Source: Andreprevotia sp. IGB-42 (GTDB lineage Bacteria; Pseudomonadota; Gammaproteobacteria; Burkholderiales; Chitinibacteraceae). Taken from it: a stretch of 64,000 nt of DNA. The notes under the pieces were generated by a model that did no database searches, was not told where the DNA came from, and worked only from the letters and a program-made list of their open reading frames with translations. Made by a program: the position numbers and the translations under genes. Below are positions 47,131 through 56,303 of the stretch, in pieces. The DNA is taken from positions 248,001 to 312,000 of the forward strand of contig NZ_WXTX01000005.1 in assembly GCF_009848685.1 (NCBI RefSeq), written 5' to 3'. Each line of letters begins with the position of its first letter. Position 1 is the first letter of the stretch.

Positions 47131-48123
47131 TCAAGCCGGCAACTCTGGCCTGCTTGTACTGGCAAGCTTCCCGCGCCGCGCAACCCCGGGCGATACGCCG
47201 ATATGCCGTTTGAAGGCGCGGTTGAACGCTGCCTCCGACTGGTAGCCCAGCGTGTCAGCCAGAACGGCAAACGGGGCGTCGTTCTCCTGCATCTGGCTCA
47301 GCGCCATATGCATGCGCCAGCGCGCCAGGTAACGCATCGGCGGTTCGCCTACCAGCTCGCTGAAGCGCGCGGCAAATGCAGAGCGGGACATGGCCGCTTC
47401 CGCTGCGAGTGCCCCCAGCGTCCATGCATGTGCGGGCTTGCGGTGCATCAGTGACAGTGCGCGGCCGATCTGGCGATCCTGCAGCGCGCCCAGCCAGCCG
47501 GTTTGCGCAGCGGGCGCGTGTGCAATCCATGCGCGCAATGCCTGTATTACCAGGATATCCGCCAGCCGGGTGATGACGGTTTCTCCACCGGGGCGCAGTG
47601 TTTGCGCTTCGGCCGCCATGAAGCGCAGCGTGCTGTGCATCCAGGCCATTTCCGGCGTATCCGCATCTTCGACCACCACCATGGCCGGCATCAGCTGCAC
47701 CAGCAGGTGCGCAGCCGGGTGGTTGAAGCGCACCGCGCCACACAATGCGCTGCAGGCTGCGCCGCCACCGCCCTGGCGGATGACCTCGTAGCGCGGGCTG
47801 ATCAGCTCGCGTGGCAGATCGAACAAGGGCACGCCGGGCAGGCCGGGGCTGCTGACAAAGCGGTGCCCGTTGCCATGCGGCACCAGCGCCAGATCACCCG
47901 CGCGCAGTTGCCGGGGCGGCTGATCTGCCACTTCCAGCCAGCACTCGCCAGCGGTAATGGCGTGGAACATCAGGCAATCGGGCATCGCCGGCAAATCCAG
48001 CCCCCATGGCGCAGTGAATTCGGAACGACAATAGAAGGCGCCATCCATGCGCAGGAAGTGCAGCGCTTCGCCCAGCGGATCGACCGCTTGCCAGGCATCG
48101 ACAGGGTGTGAACGGATAGTCAT
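47131..48123 (-). CDS. AraC-family transcriptional regulator (cupin N-terminus)
   Basis: A 330-residue regulator. The N-terminal half is a cupin-type sensor (FHAITAGECWLEV, GDLALVPHGNGH). The C-terminal two-HTH DNA-binding domain shows LAAEAAMSRSAFAARFSELVGEPP and the AraC signature LGYQSEAAFNRAFKRHIGVSP. It is divergent from an NmrA-like gene 130 bases away and probably controls it. The start at 48123 is preferred over an in-frame start 18 bases upstream. Confidence 0.9.
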   Translation of the reverse strand: MTIRSHPVDAWQAVDPLGEALHFLRMDGAFYCRSEFTAPWGLDLPAMPDCLMFHAITAGECWLEVADQPPRQLRAGDLALVPHGNGHRFVSSPGLPGVPLFDLPRELISPRYEVIRQGGGGAACSALCGAVRFNHPAAHLLVQLMPAMVVVEDADTPEMAWMHSTLRFMAAEAQTLRPGGETVITRLADILVIQALRAWIAHAPAAQTGWLGALQDRQIGRALSLMHRKPAHAWTLGALAAEAAMSRSAFAARFSELVGEPPMRYLARWRMHMALSQMQENDAPFAVLADTLGYQSEAAFNRAFKRHIGVSPGVARRGKLASTSRPELPA

Positions 48124-48253
48124 GAATCCAGCATAGCGCATGCATTGATGAATCTGGATGAATGATCAATAAATGGCGATTTCCAGTCATGGTTAATCCA
48201 GTGCTGCGGTGCGATAGTCGCTGCACGCAACATTACCTCTGAAGGAAATCAGC

Positions 48254-49117
48254 ATGAACACCGCAAATGAAACGATTCTGGTTGTGGGCGGCACCGGCAA
48301 GACCGGGCGCCGGATTGCCGAACGGCTGTGGGACCGCGGCATACCCGTGCGTATCGCTTCCCGCGCTGCAACGCCCCCTTTCGATTGGGAAAACCCCGCC
48401 AGTTGGGGGCCGGCGCTGCAGGATATCAAGGCCGCTTACATCAGCTTCTACCCCGATCTGGCCATCCCCGGCGCTGCCGATACGGTGCGCGCCTTTGCAC
48501 GGCAGGCAGTGGCAAGTGGCGTGCAGCGGCTGGTGCTGCTGTCCGGCCGGGGGGAGGAGGGCGCGCTGGCTGGCGAACAGGCGGTGCAGGAATCCGGTGC
48601 CGAGTGGACCATCGTGCGCTGCAGCTGGTTTTGCCAGAACTTCAGCGAAAACTACCTGCTCGATGCCGTGCTGGCGGGCGAGATCACACTACCGGTTGGC
48701 GACGTGGGGGAGCCCTTTGTCGATGCCGACGATATTGCCGACGTTGCCGTTGCCGCGCTCACCGGCAGCGGCCACGCCGGGCAGATCTACGAGCTGACTG
48801 GCCCAAGGTTGCTGACATTTGCCGAGGCCACCGCCGAGCTTGCCGCTGCTGCCGGGCGCGAAATCCGCTACACCGAAGTGCCACTGGCCGATTACACCGG
48901 CACGCTGGCGCAGCAGCAGGTACCCGCAGAGTTTGTCGAGCTGCTGGTGTATCTGTTTGGCGAAGTGCTGGATGGCCGCAATGCCCACGTCAGCGACGGC
49001 GTACAGCGCGCACTGGGCCGGCCGCCTAAGGATTTTGCCGCGTATGCGCGTGATGCTGCGGCGAGCGGGGTGTTTGGAGCGCAGTCTGCACATGCAAAGG
49101 AGGCCGTGTCAGGATGA
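48254..49117 (+). CDS. NmrA-like NAD(P)-binding protein
   Basis: A 287-residue atypical SDR of the NmrA/quinone-reductase type. The cofactor motif is VVGGTGKTGRRIA; LVLLSGRG and WTIVRCSWFCQNF are typical of the family, and the second half closes the substrate pocket. No classical YxxxK dyad is apparent, in line with NmrA-like proteins that act as redox sensors or quinone reductases. Start after GAAGGAA. Divergent AraC regulator next to it is the probable controller. Confidence 0.87.
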   Translation: MNTANETILVVGGTGKTGRRIAERLWDRGIPVRIASRAATPPFDWENPASWGPALQDIKAAYISFYPDLAIPGAADTVRAFARQAVASGVQRLVLLSGRGEEGALAGEQAVQESGAEWTIVRCSWFCQNFSENYLLDAVLAGEITLPVGDVGEPFVDADDIADVAVAALTGSGHAGQIYELTGPRLLTFAEATAELAAAAGREIRYTEVPLADYTGTLAQQQVPAEFVELLVYLFGEVLDGRNAHVSDGVQRALGRPPKDFAAYARDAAASGVFGAQSAHAKEAVSG

Positions 49118-49304
49118 GGCGCGGCAAGCCGTGCAGGCATCGGCTGTATTGAACAATCGGATTGGAAAAGCGTGACTGGCAGCCTGCTCCCGTTTGCCGG
49201 CCACGCTTGATTGCGCAGTGCTGAGTGGCCTTTTACTCTTGTATCTTGGCCGTGCTGGTCAGCTTGCGCTCGCTGCTGCACACTGAAACTCCAATTAGGC
49301 CTGC

Positions 49305-49682
49305 TTAGGTCTTGCGCCTGAAGAGGGTATTGACGATACCCAGGCCGGCAAACATGGCCATCCCAAGCACCAGAAACAGGAACGCATGCGGGGCTAGGCC
49401 GGCACCGCGTATTGCCAGGATCACAGCTGCCAGGCCGGAAGTCGTGCAAGAGATGGCTGCGTAAAAGAAGAAAAGCCAGCCCCGGTGCAGCATGTTGGTC
49501 TTCCCAGCCACAGCCTGGAAGCCAAGGACCACCGGTAGTGCGATCAGCGCTCCCATGGCGATGAAAGCAAGATTGCCCCATGTAATGGGGGGTTGGCTTG
49601 CAGCGGCTGATTCAAGTGACAGTGGGCCACTGGCAGCGCCAGCAACTACCGCGCCTGCGATGACGAAACGATACCAGTTCAA
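49305..49682 (-). CDS. Four-helix inner-membrane protein
   Basis: A 125-residue hydrophobic protein of unknown function with about four transmembrane helices (6-24, 36-58, 69-91, 98-118) and a short basic tail (FRRKT). The start is a TTG at 49682 with AAGGA nine bases upstream; there is no in-frame ATG before the second helix. It stands alone. Confidence 0.6.
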   Translation of the reverse strand: MNWYRFVIAGAVVAGAASGPLSLESAAASQPPITWGNLAFIAMGALIALPVVLGFQAVAGKTNMLHRGWLFFFYAAISCTTSGLAAVILAIRGAGLAPHAFLFLVLGMAMFAGLGIVNTLFRRKT

Positions 49683-49733
49683 GTTGCTTTATCCTTGTCG
49701 ATGAGATTCGATGTTTGCAAAAAACCGGATTGC

Positions 49734-50102
49734 CTATGCATTGCATTCAATTTTAGCGATGCCCAGTATTGAATACATCTGGCTTGAGAAGCCAATCCAG
49801 ATACCACATGCTGAAACAGCCATCTTGTCGACCGGAAAAGGCGGCTTTAATGTGTCTTTCAAAAAGAACTCTGTGTCAGTCAGGCTGAAAACTCTTATCC
49901 CATGGATGCCTTGATTTACAATCAGAAGCTTTTTTTCATTCCAGATGAAGTTCCGCACCGGGATAGCTGACAAGCTGTGAAGCAATTTGAACTTTGCCCC
50001 TTTGTATTCAAAGGCGGCGAGATAACCCGTGCCCCCTGCCAACAATATTTGCGGGCTTATGAATTCAACTGCGTTGGCATTCCCGCATGGCGTCGGCAGC
50101 AT
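49734..50102 (-). pseudogene. Probable gene fragment, beta-propeller-like
   Basis: A 122-residue reading with alternating short beta segments (ISPQILLAGGTGYLAAFEY, NEKKLLIVNQGIHGIRVFS) that look like blades of a propeller. It is AT-richer than its neighbours. No ribosome site precedes the ATG at 50102, and the frame stays open upstream into sequence that no longer looks like the same protein. I read it as the 3' remnant of a larger gene; a genuine small gene cannot be excluded. Confidence 0.4.
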
Positions 50103-50276
50103 GCGGCGGAAGAGGCGATACCGTTTCAATGAGCACCATATTTCCGTATCTGCATGATGCGGATTTACCCTTGGATAGAAACGCCGGGCAGCCCCGTCGC
50201 CCCCATCGTCTTGCGCACAGCGCATGAAAAAGGGCCGATCTGCATCGGCCCCGTTGCACAGCCATGCTGGATGCAA

Positions 50277-50708
50277 TCAGCCGCCCAGCATCTCGCCACC
50301 GTTCACCATCCACGGCGTGCCGAAACGGTCGATCACGCCGCCAGCGATTTCCGCCCAGAAAGTCTTGCCGAGCGGCATGTTGATCTGGCCGCCTTCGGCC
50401 AGTGCTTCAAAGCGGCTTTGTGCTTCTGCGGCTGTGGGGTAAGTGATGGTCAGCGCAAAGCCCTTCATGCCGTCGAAGGCCGGGCCACACCCTTCCATCC
50501 AGTCCGATGCCATCAGCGAGCCCTGCGGTAGCACCAGATTGGCGTGCATGATCAGGTTGGCATTGGCGCCGGCATTGGGGATCTGGTCGGCAATCGGGGA
50601 TTCGCCCACTTTCATCAGTTGCAACTGGCCGCCGAGGGCTTCGGCATAAAAACGCATTGCTTCGGCAGCATTGCCGTTGAAAGTCAGGTAAACGTTCAGC
50701 TGGTTCAT
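50277..50708 (-). CDS. PhnB-like VOC-family protein
   Basis: A 143-residue glyoxalase/bleomycin-resistance-fold protein of the PhnB-like group. Family marks are MNQLNVYLTFNGNAAEAMRFY at the start, LPQGSLMASDW, FALTITYPTAAEAQ and TFWAEIAGGVIDRFGTPW. Function is unknown for most members. The start at 50708 follows AAGGAG. It is divergent from a TetR regulator with two palindromes between them, so it is very likely the regulated gene. Confidence 0.9.
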   Translation of the reverse strand: MNQLNVYLTFNGNAAEAMRFYAEALGGQLQLMKVGESPIADQIPNAGANANLIMHANLVLPQGSLMASDWMEGCGPAFDGMKGFALTITYPTAAEAQSRFEALAEGGQINMPLGKTFWAEIAGGVIDRFGTPWMVNGGEMLGG

Positions 50709-50778
50709 GGTGGTTCTCCTTCGTTCTGGTGGTGGAACAGGATGCCGTCTGGCGGCGCGGTCGTGGTTATGCGGCCAA

Positions 50779-50830
50779 ATGTGTACGCCGTACACATAAA
50801 ATAACATGGAATAATGTACGCTGTACACAT
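50779..50830. promoter_or_regulatory. Double palindromic operator for the TetR regulator
   Basis: ATGTGTACGcCGTACACAT (50779-50797) is a perfect 19-bp palindrome. A second, TGTAC-GCT-GTACA within 50814-50830, has the same core. Centres are 33 bases apart. They lie in the divergent control region of the VOC and TetR genes. Confidence 0.8.
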
Positions 50831-50840
50831 TGGCAAAATC

Positions 50841-51485
50841 ATGACAGAAGAAGCAAAAAACACTGCCGTCCGTCGCAGCTACCGCCACGGTGATTTGCGG
50901 CGCGCCTTGCTCGATGCCGGCATTGCGCTGGCACGCAGCGGTGGGCCGGATGCGGTGGTACTGCGCGAAGCCACGCGCCAGGCCGGCGTGGTGCCCAACG
51001 CTGCCTACCGGCATTTCAGCAGCCGCGATGACCTGGTGCGCGCGGTACGTGCATATGCACTATCGCAAGTGGCCATCGCCATGGAAACCGAACTGGCCAG
51101 AATTCCTGCCGAACTGCCGCCACTGGCGTTTGCGCAGGCCAGCGTGCGGGCAGTGGGCACCGGTTATCTGCACTATGCGCACGCGGAGCCCGGCCTCTTC
51201 AAGACCGCGTTTTTCTTCCATGAAAACGTCGATGCCGATACCGATCCGGCCAAAGCTGGCCGCAGCGGCATGAACCCGTTCCAGTTGCTGAGCATGGCGC
51301 TGGAGCGCCTTGCTACCGCTGGCGGCTTGCCACCCGAGCGCCGGCTGGGCGCCGAATACCTGGCCTGGTCCGCCGTGCATGGCCTGGCGCTACTGGTGAG
51401 CGAAGGCCCGCTGCATGGCATGCCGGAGGTGCAGCGGCAGATGCTGGGCCAGCGATTGCTGGATATGGTGGAGAAGGGTTTGTAA
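50841..51485 (+). CDS. TetR-family transcriptional regulator
   Basis: A 214-residue regulator. The N-terminal HTH reads LRRALLDAGIALARSGG then VLREATRQAGVVPNAAYRHFSSRDDL; the C-terminal ligand-binding domain is TetR_C-like (SAVHGLALLVSEGPL). The start at 50841 is preferred: the upstream ATG at 50814 lies inside the operator palindrome and has no ribosome site. It probably represses itself and the divergent VOC gene through the 50779-50830 operators. Confidence 0.9.
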   Translation: MTEEAKNTAVRRSYRHGDLRRALLDAGIALARSGGPDAVVLREATRQAGVVPNAAYRHFSSRDDLVRAVRAYALSQVAIAMETELARIPAELPPLAFAQASVRAVGTGYLHYAHAEPGLFKTAFFFHENVDADTDPAKAGRSGMNPFQLLSMALERLATAGGLPPERRLGAEYLAWSAVHGLALLVSEGPLHGMPEVQRQMLGQRLLDMVEKGL

Positions 51486-51559
51486 ATGAGGATGGAAGAA
51501 CGTGGCGCCTTGCCCACAGAACAGTGACAGGGCGGTGGACTGATTAGCCAGTACAAGAG

Positions 51560-51584
51560 AAAGCCCCGCGAATGCGGGGCTTTT
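51560..51584. terminator. Bidirectional terminator
   Basis: AAAGCCCCGC/GCGGGGCTTT stem with GAAT loop and T/A tracts on either side lies between the convergent TetR gene and a small minus-strand gene, and can serve both. Confidence 0.9.
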
Positions 51585-51596
51585 GCAAACCAGCAG

Positions 51597-51800
51597 TTAC
51601 TGGGTTGGTTTATCCGGGTAAGGGCCGAGCCCCAACAACGCGTTAGCCTCTTCATGGACGGCATCCGGGCAATCAAAAGCGAAATAAGCGTTGTCGCCAA
51701 CCTGTCGAACCATTACGTCTATGCCGAGAGAAAGCAGGCTTTGATGGCGGAACTGAATATCTGCATTCGAGAAACCGGTGAACACGTTACTGATGAACAT
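51597..51800 (-). CDS. Small hypothetical protein (67 aa)
   Basis: A 67-residue protein with no signal peptide and no recognised motif; the sequence suggests a short alpha/beta fold (QSLLSLGIDVMVRQVGDNAYFAF). The start at 51800 is preceded by GGAGG, a strong ribosome site, which supports expression. It shares a terminator with the convergent TetR gene. Confidence 0.6.
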   Translation of the reverse strand: MFISNVFTGFSNADIQFRHQSLLSLGIDVMVRQVGDNAYFAFDCPDAVHEEANALLGLGPYPDKPTQ

Positions 51801-51947
51801 GCAGCCTCCATTGTCGACTCTTGAGCCCTTACTAGTAATGCCGATTGATTTGCGCTGTCTCGAATCCACACATTCCGTGCGCTGCCGGCAAGCCCGGCTT
51901 CAAGAGTTCAGCGCGGCAAGCGCAGCAGCAAAAAATCCGGATGGGGC

Positions 51948-52020
51948 GATAGGCAGATTGTGGGGGCATGACACGGCCGCATCATCGCCGGCTGACATCA
52001 TGGGCCGGATAGGCAGATTG
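51948..52020 (+). repeat. Direct repeat GATAGGCAGATTG, 60 bases apart
   Basis: The exact 13-mer occurs at 51948-51960 and 52008-52020, six helical turns apart, just upstream of the chitin-binding phosphoesterase start. It may be a regulator binding site. Confidence 0.55.
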
Positions 52021-52049
52021 AACTGCCAAACCACGGAACGGATGAACCC

Positions 52050-55000
52050 ATGAACTCTATCTGGATGCGTACTACGCAGGCGGGCGTATTTGCCAGCCTG
52101 ATCGTCAGTGTTGCCCATGCTGCGCCGGTATGGCGCGAAGGCGTGACCTATACCGCAGGCACTGTCGTCAGTTACCAGGGGCTGGATTACCAGGCGCTGG
52201 TGACCCACACCGCCTATGTCGGCGCCAACTGGACGCCCCCCAACACGCCTGTGCTGTGGCGTAGCGACGGCAGCAGCACCGGCACCTCGCCGGTACCCAC
52301 CCCGGTTGCACCGGCAACGCAGGTGCCCACCGTGGTGCCGCCCACGCTCGCGCCGCCGGTTGCTGGCTGCCATGCCGCGTGGAGCCCGGCCACCATCTAC
52401 ACCGCCGGCCAGCGTGTCACGCATGCCGGGATCAATTACGAAGCCAAGTGGTGGACACAGGGTGATGATCCGTCGCGCGCCGGGCAGTGGGGGCCATGGC
52501 GCGCCATCGGTGCTTGCGTCAGCGTTACTGCGACTCCCATCCCGACACCCACGTTGATTCCCACGCTGGTTCCGTCCCTGCTGCCTACGGTCACCCCGAC
52601 AGCATTGCCGACCGCGCAACCGACGCTATTGCCAACTGCAACGCCAACCGCGACTCCCACCGCAATCCCGACGCCAACCGTCACGCCAACCGTCACGCCG
52701 ACACCGACGGCCATACCGACCGTGGCACCAACCATCGCGCCAACGGCAACACCGACTGCCACCCCGCAGCCCACCCAGGCACCAGCGCTGGACCCGGCGC
52801 TCGCCAATGGCCTGGCGCATTACTATGCGCTGGACGGCCAGGGTATCGATGCAGTTGGCAATACCGCATTGCAGTCGGTCGGCGCAGTGGCCTATACCAC
52901 CGGTTACTTCGGCAATGGCAGCCAGCTCAATGCGTTGCAGGGCGCCGCGCATTTCCTGCCGCGTGATTTCACCGGCGCCTATACGCTGGCCTTCTGGGTG
53001 CACATGCTGGATGACATGGGCACCAAGCTGGCCAGCGTGGCGGCCAACAAGGATTGGGGCACCGGCAGCAATGCCGGTATCTCCATCGGCCGCAACAACG
53101 ATGGCCGCTACAAGTTCAACGTGGGCGATGGCAGCAAGCGCGTGGATGCCTATCTGGCCGGCCCCGCCAAGAGCTGGGGCTTCGTGGCGCTGGTGGTCAA
53201 TCCCGCTGCCAAAACCATCCAAGCCTATGCCACCGATGCCAACGGCACGCTCAATACCACCGCACTCAACTACAACGCACTGGGCAATATCTACCCCACT
53301 TACCAGCGCTGGGCATTCAACGAAGATGCACGTGGCGACTACTACGCACGCTACCCGGCCGAGCGCTTCACGCTGGAATACGACGATATCGCCGTATGGA
53401 GCCGTACGCTGGCAGCCAGCGAAATCGGCCAACTGGCCGCAGGCAAGGCACCGGTATCGAGCCTGAATCCGCAGCCGCTGCCCACCACGGTGCCGACACC
53501 GCTGCCTACTCCAAGTCCGGCCCTATCGCCGACGCCTTCGCCGGCACCAGATCAGCCCCCGGTCGGTACTGGCGCGCCCACGCTGACCATCGGCCCGGCA
53601 TTGCAGGCACCGGCTACCGATGGCGTGACCGTGCTGATGGAAACCGCACAATCCCGCCCGCAAGTGTGGGTGCGCCGCTACGGCAGCGCCGATGCGTTCA
53701 CACGGCAAAACGCCGCCGTCTACCCGACGGATGCCACCGTGTACCACGCAAGGCTGGGCGGCCTGCAGTCGAACACATTGTATGAATACTATGTGCGTAC
53801 CGAATCGGCCGATGGCGCCACGGCGTATGTCAGCCCGCGCTATGCGTTCAAGACTTGGCCCAAAGCGACTGATGGCGTGGAATCTGCCAAGTTCGTGGTG
53901 TTCAGCGATACGCAGGATGGCCGCGGTACCATCTTCAACGACATCGTTAACCAGGGGGTGATGAAGCACGATTGTGATGCCAGCCAGCCGGTCAGCTGCG
54001 CGCAGAACGTGGCGGGCATGCTGATCTCCGGCGACATGGTGGCATCGGGCAATTCGCGCGATCAGTGGCGCAGCCAGTTCTTCGGCCGCATGCAGGCATT
54101 GTCGCCATACGTGCCCATCATTGCCGCACCGGGCAACCACGAGTACTTCGGCGAGGAAATGGGCAACCCGGCTACGGTCAGCCAGCCCAATATCGCCAAT
54201 GCGATGAAGACCTATCGCAAGTACTTTGCCGGCGTGCCGGACAACGGTTCGGCCAGCTACCGTGGCTTCTGGTACAGCACCGATTTCCTCGGCCTGCGCC
54301 TGATCGTGCTCGATTCCACGCCGATTGCCGGCCGCCACACGCATGGCAACTGGACACCGCTTTCCATGTACTGGGACAGCTTCCGCGTGGAGCAACTGGG
54401 CTGGTTCAAGCAGCAGGTAGCCGGTGCGGAGGCAGCGGGCAAGCCGTTCGTGTTCAGCATCGACCACGCGCCATGCCTGTCGGAAAAATGGCGTAACGGC
54501 GAAGTGATTGCCGCGTGCGAATTCGTGGCAGAGCTGGAAGACTACAGCCACCGCACCAACGCCATCACCGGCAACCTGTTTGGCCATGTGCACAGCTACG
54601 GCCGCGGCCATTCGATGGATGTAAAACACCTGTGGCTGAACGCAGCCAGCGCCAGTGGTGCGCTGGAAGGCGGCGGTAACCAGGGCAGCGATGGCAAGGA
54701 TCTGGGCGTGTTCGTGATCACCCATGATGAATTCGGCTACAACACGCTGAACTTCACTTTCGGCGCCCAGCCGGCGGTGGCCATGCAGCGCCGTTCCAGC
54801 GGCGGTGCCGGCACCGACGTGAGCTTCCCGGTCAGCGACAGTATCAGCTTGGTAAGCGGTAACGTGGGTACGCCGCCGCAACTGGTGCAAACCGATCTGG
54901 GCAGTATCGTCATTGCCGGCCTCAACCTGGATTACCTGGCACCGGCCGGCGTGGATGTACTGGAAGCACACTGGCAACTGGCGCGCGCACCGGATTTTGC

Positions 55001-55391
55001 CGACGCTTTTGATGTGTGGGGCAACGAAACCCGCAAGGAAAACTGGTTCTATACCGGCACCAGCGGTACCTCGTTCACCAATACCCGCGCCGGCAAGCTG
55101 GTGACTCGCCTCGAACTTGGCAACCTGCTGGCCAGCCGCGAGCTGCTGCAGGATGGCGGCAACGAGGAGTTCGAGCGCTGGACGCTATCCAAGGGCGCCA
55201 CCTGCTGGACGACCAGTGGCGCGCGTGGCGGCCAGTGTACGCACCGCTCCAGCTACGACCGCTTCGGCGATGTGAAACCGGCAGCGTTCAAGGCGGTAAG
55301 TGGCGAGACCTGGTACTACCGCGTGCGGGTGCGTGATCAGGGCCTGAACTGGTCGCCGTTCAGCAATGCCGGCAGTTTCACCGTGCAATAA
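52050..55391 (+). CDS. Secreted chitin-binding metallophosphoesterase (two CBM5/12, LamG-like, PAP-like)
   Basis: An 1113-residue exported protein. Order: signal peptide; CBM5/12 (about 25-70); second CBM5/12 (108-152, YEAKWWTQGDD); long Thr/Pro linker (154-245); LamG/concanavalin-like domain (250-455); second linker; fibronectin-like domain (505-600); and a metallophosphoesterase resembling purple acid phosphatases with FVVFSDTQDG, MLISGDMV, APGNHEYF, SIDHAPC and GHVHSYGRGH as metal motifs. A C-terminal beta domain (about 900-1113) ends the protein. It should hydrolyse phosphoesters while bound to chitin. Start at 52050 after an ACGGA site; ATG at 52065 is possible. Confidence 0.85.
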   Translation: MNSIWMRTTQAGVFASLIVSVAHAAPVWREGVTYTAGTVVSYQGLDYQALVTHTAYVGANWTPPNTPVLWRSDGSSTGTSPVPTPVAPATQVPTVVPPTLAPPVAGCHAAWSPATIYTAGQRVTHAGINYEAKWWTQGDDPSRAGQWGPWRAIGACVSVTATPIPTPTLIPTLVPSLLPTVTPTALPTAQPTLLPTATPTATPTAIPTPTVTPTVTPTPTAIPTVAPTIAPTATPTATPQPTQAPALDPALANGLAHYYALDGQGIDAVGNTALQSVGAVAYTTGYFGNGSQLNALQGAAHFLPRDFTGAYTLAFWVHMLDDMGTKLASVAANKDWGTGSNAGISIGRNNDGRYKFNVGDGSKRVDAYLAGPAKSWGFVALVVNPAAKTIQAYATDANGTLNTTALNYNALGNIYPTYQRWAFNEDARGDYYARYPAERFTLEYDDIAVWSRTLAASEIGQLAAGKAPVSSLNPQPLPTTVPTPLPTPSPALSPTPSPAPDQPPVGTGAPTLTIGPALQAPATDGVTVLMETAQSRPQVWVRRYGSADAFTRQNAAVYPTDATVYHARLGGLQSNTLYEYYVRTESADGATAYVSPRYAFKTWPKATDGVESAKFVVFSDTQDGRGTIFNDIVNQGVMKHDCDASQPVSCAQNVAGMLISGDMVASGNSRDQWRSQFFGRMQALSPYVPIIAAPGNHEYFGEEMGNPATVSQPNIANAMKTYRKYFAGVPDNGSASYRGFWYSTDFLGLRLIVLDSTPIAGRHTHGNWTPLSMYWDSFRVEQLGWFKQQVAGAEAAGKPFVFSIDHAPCLSEKWRNGEVIAACEFVAELEDYSHRTNAITGNLFGHVHSYGRGHSMDVKHLWLNAASASGALEGGGNQGSDGKDLGVFVITHDEFGYNTLNFTFGAQPAVAMQRRSSGGAGTDVSFPVSDSISLVSGNVGTPPQLVQTDLGSIVIAGLNLDYLAPAGVDVLEAHWQLARAPDFADAFDVWGNETRKENWFYTGTSGTSFTNTRAGKLVTRLELGNLLASRELLQDGGNEEFERWTLSKGATCWTTSGARGGQCTHRSSYDRFGDVKPAAFKAVSGETWYYRVRVRDQGLNWSPFSNAGSFTVQ

Positions 55392-55427
55392 AGCATGCAC
55401 AGGCGCCGCAAAGCGCCATGGTAATGA

Positions 55428-56303
55428 CTACTGGCCGGGCTTTTGCCCGGCCAGTGCCGTTTCAACGAACAGGCTGATCGGGCGGAAGCTGCGGCGGGCA
55501 TCCAGGCAGTACAGGTATTCGTCGATGGTAGCGGCGCAATCGCGCAGGCGCACGGTACGCAATTGCGGATGCGGCGATACCTCGCCGGCTGCCATGATGG
55601 TGCAGCCCAGCCCATGCGCGACCGCCTCACGTATCGCCTCGCGGCTGCCCAGCTCCAGCATCGCCTGCGGTGTCACGCCACCGGTTGCCAGCGCGGCTTC
55701 CGCCACCTGCCGGGTCACCGAGCCTGCCTCGCGCAGCAACAGCGTGGCGGTGGCAAGCTCGGCCAGGTTGATTTCGTCGGCACATGCCAGCGGGTGGGCA
55801 CGGTTGACCACCAGCACCAGCGGGCTGCTGGCCAGCGTCCAGCGCGCCAGCAGGTGGTCATCCAGCCGCTGCGACGAAACCGCCAGATCAACCCGATACT
55901 CGCCCAGCGCTTCGATCACATGGCGCGAGTTGCCGAATTCCAGCGCCACCTCCATGGCAGGATACGCACGGCGGAACGCGGCAACCTGCGGCAGCAGGTA
56001 AAAGGGGCCGGTAGCCGCCAGCCGCAAGGTCCCCGCCTGTGCATGGCTGGCATTGCGCAGCATGAAATCGAGCTCGGCCTCTTGCTGTTGCAGCCGCTCC
56101 ACGCCGGGCAGCAGCGCAATGGCGGCATCCGTCATCACCAGCCGGCCGGCACGGCGCTGGAACAGTTCCACCTGGTAGGCGGCCTCCAGCTGGCGCAGCT
56201 GGGCGGATACGGTAGGCTGGCTCAGCTTCAGCCGCCGTGCTGCTGCGGTCACACCGCCTTGGCGAGCTACTTCAAGAAAGGTTTTGAGCAGAATGGGCAA
56301 CAT
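55428..56303 (-). CDS. LysR-family transcriptional regulator
   Basis: A 291-residue LysR regulator. The HTH is at the N-terminus (FLEVARQGGVTAAARRLKLSQPTVSAQLRQLE), and the substrate-binding domain follows with YPAMEVALEFGNSRHVIEAL, VDLAVSSQ and VAHGLGCTIMAAGEV. The sensed molecule and targets are unknown; no divergent target gene is adjacent, because the next gene lies 520 bases away. Confidence 0.92.
   Translation of the reverse strand: MLPILLKTFLEVARQGGVTAAARRLKLSQPTVSAQLRQLEAAYQVELFQRRAGRLVMTDAAIALLPGVERLQQQEAELDFMLRNASHAQAGTLRLAATGPFYLLPQVAAFRRAYPAMEVALEFGNSRHVIEALGEYRVDLAVSSQRLDDHLLARWTLASSPLVLVVNRAHPLACADEINLAELATATLLLREAGSVTRQVAEAALATGGVTPQAMLELGSREAIREAVAHGLGCTIMAAGEVSPHPQLRTVRLRDCAATIDEYLYCLDARRSFRPISLFVETALAGQKPGQ
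55430..55455. terminator. 11-bp hairpin at the end of convergent genes
   Basis: ACTGGCCGGGC/GCCCGGCCAGT with TTTT loop overlaps the last codons of the LysR gene and lies 39 bases past the phosphoesterase stop. No T tract follows. Confidence 0.5.
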
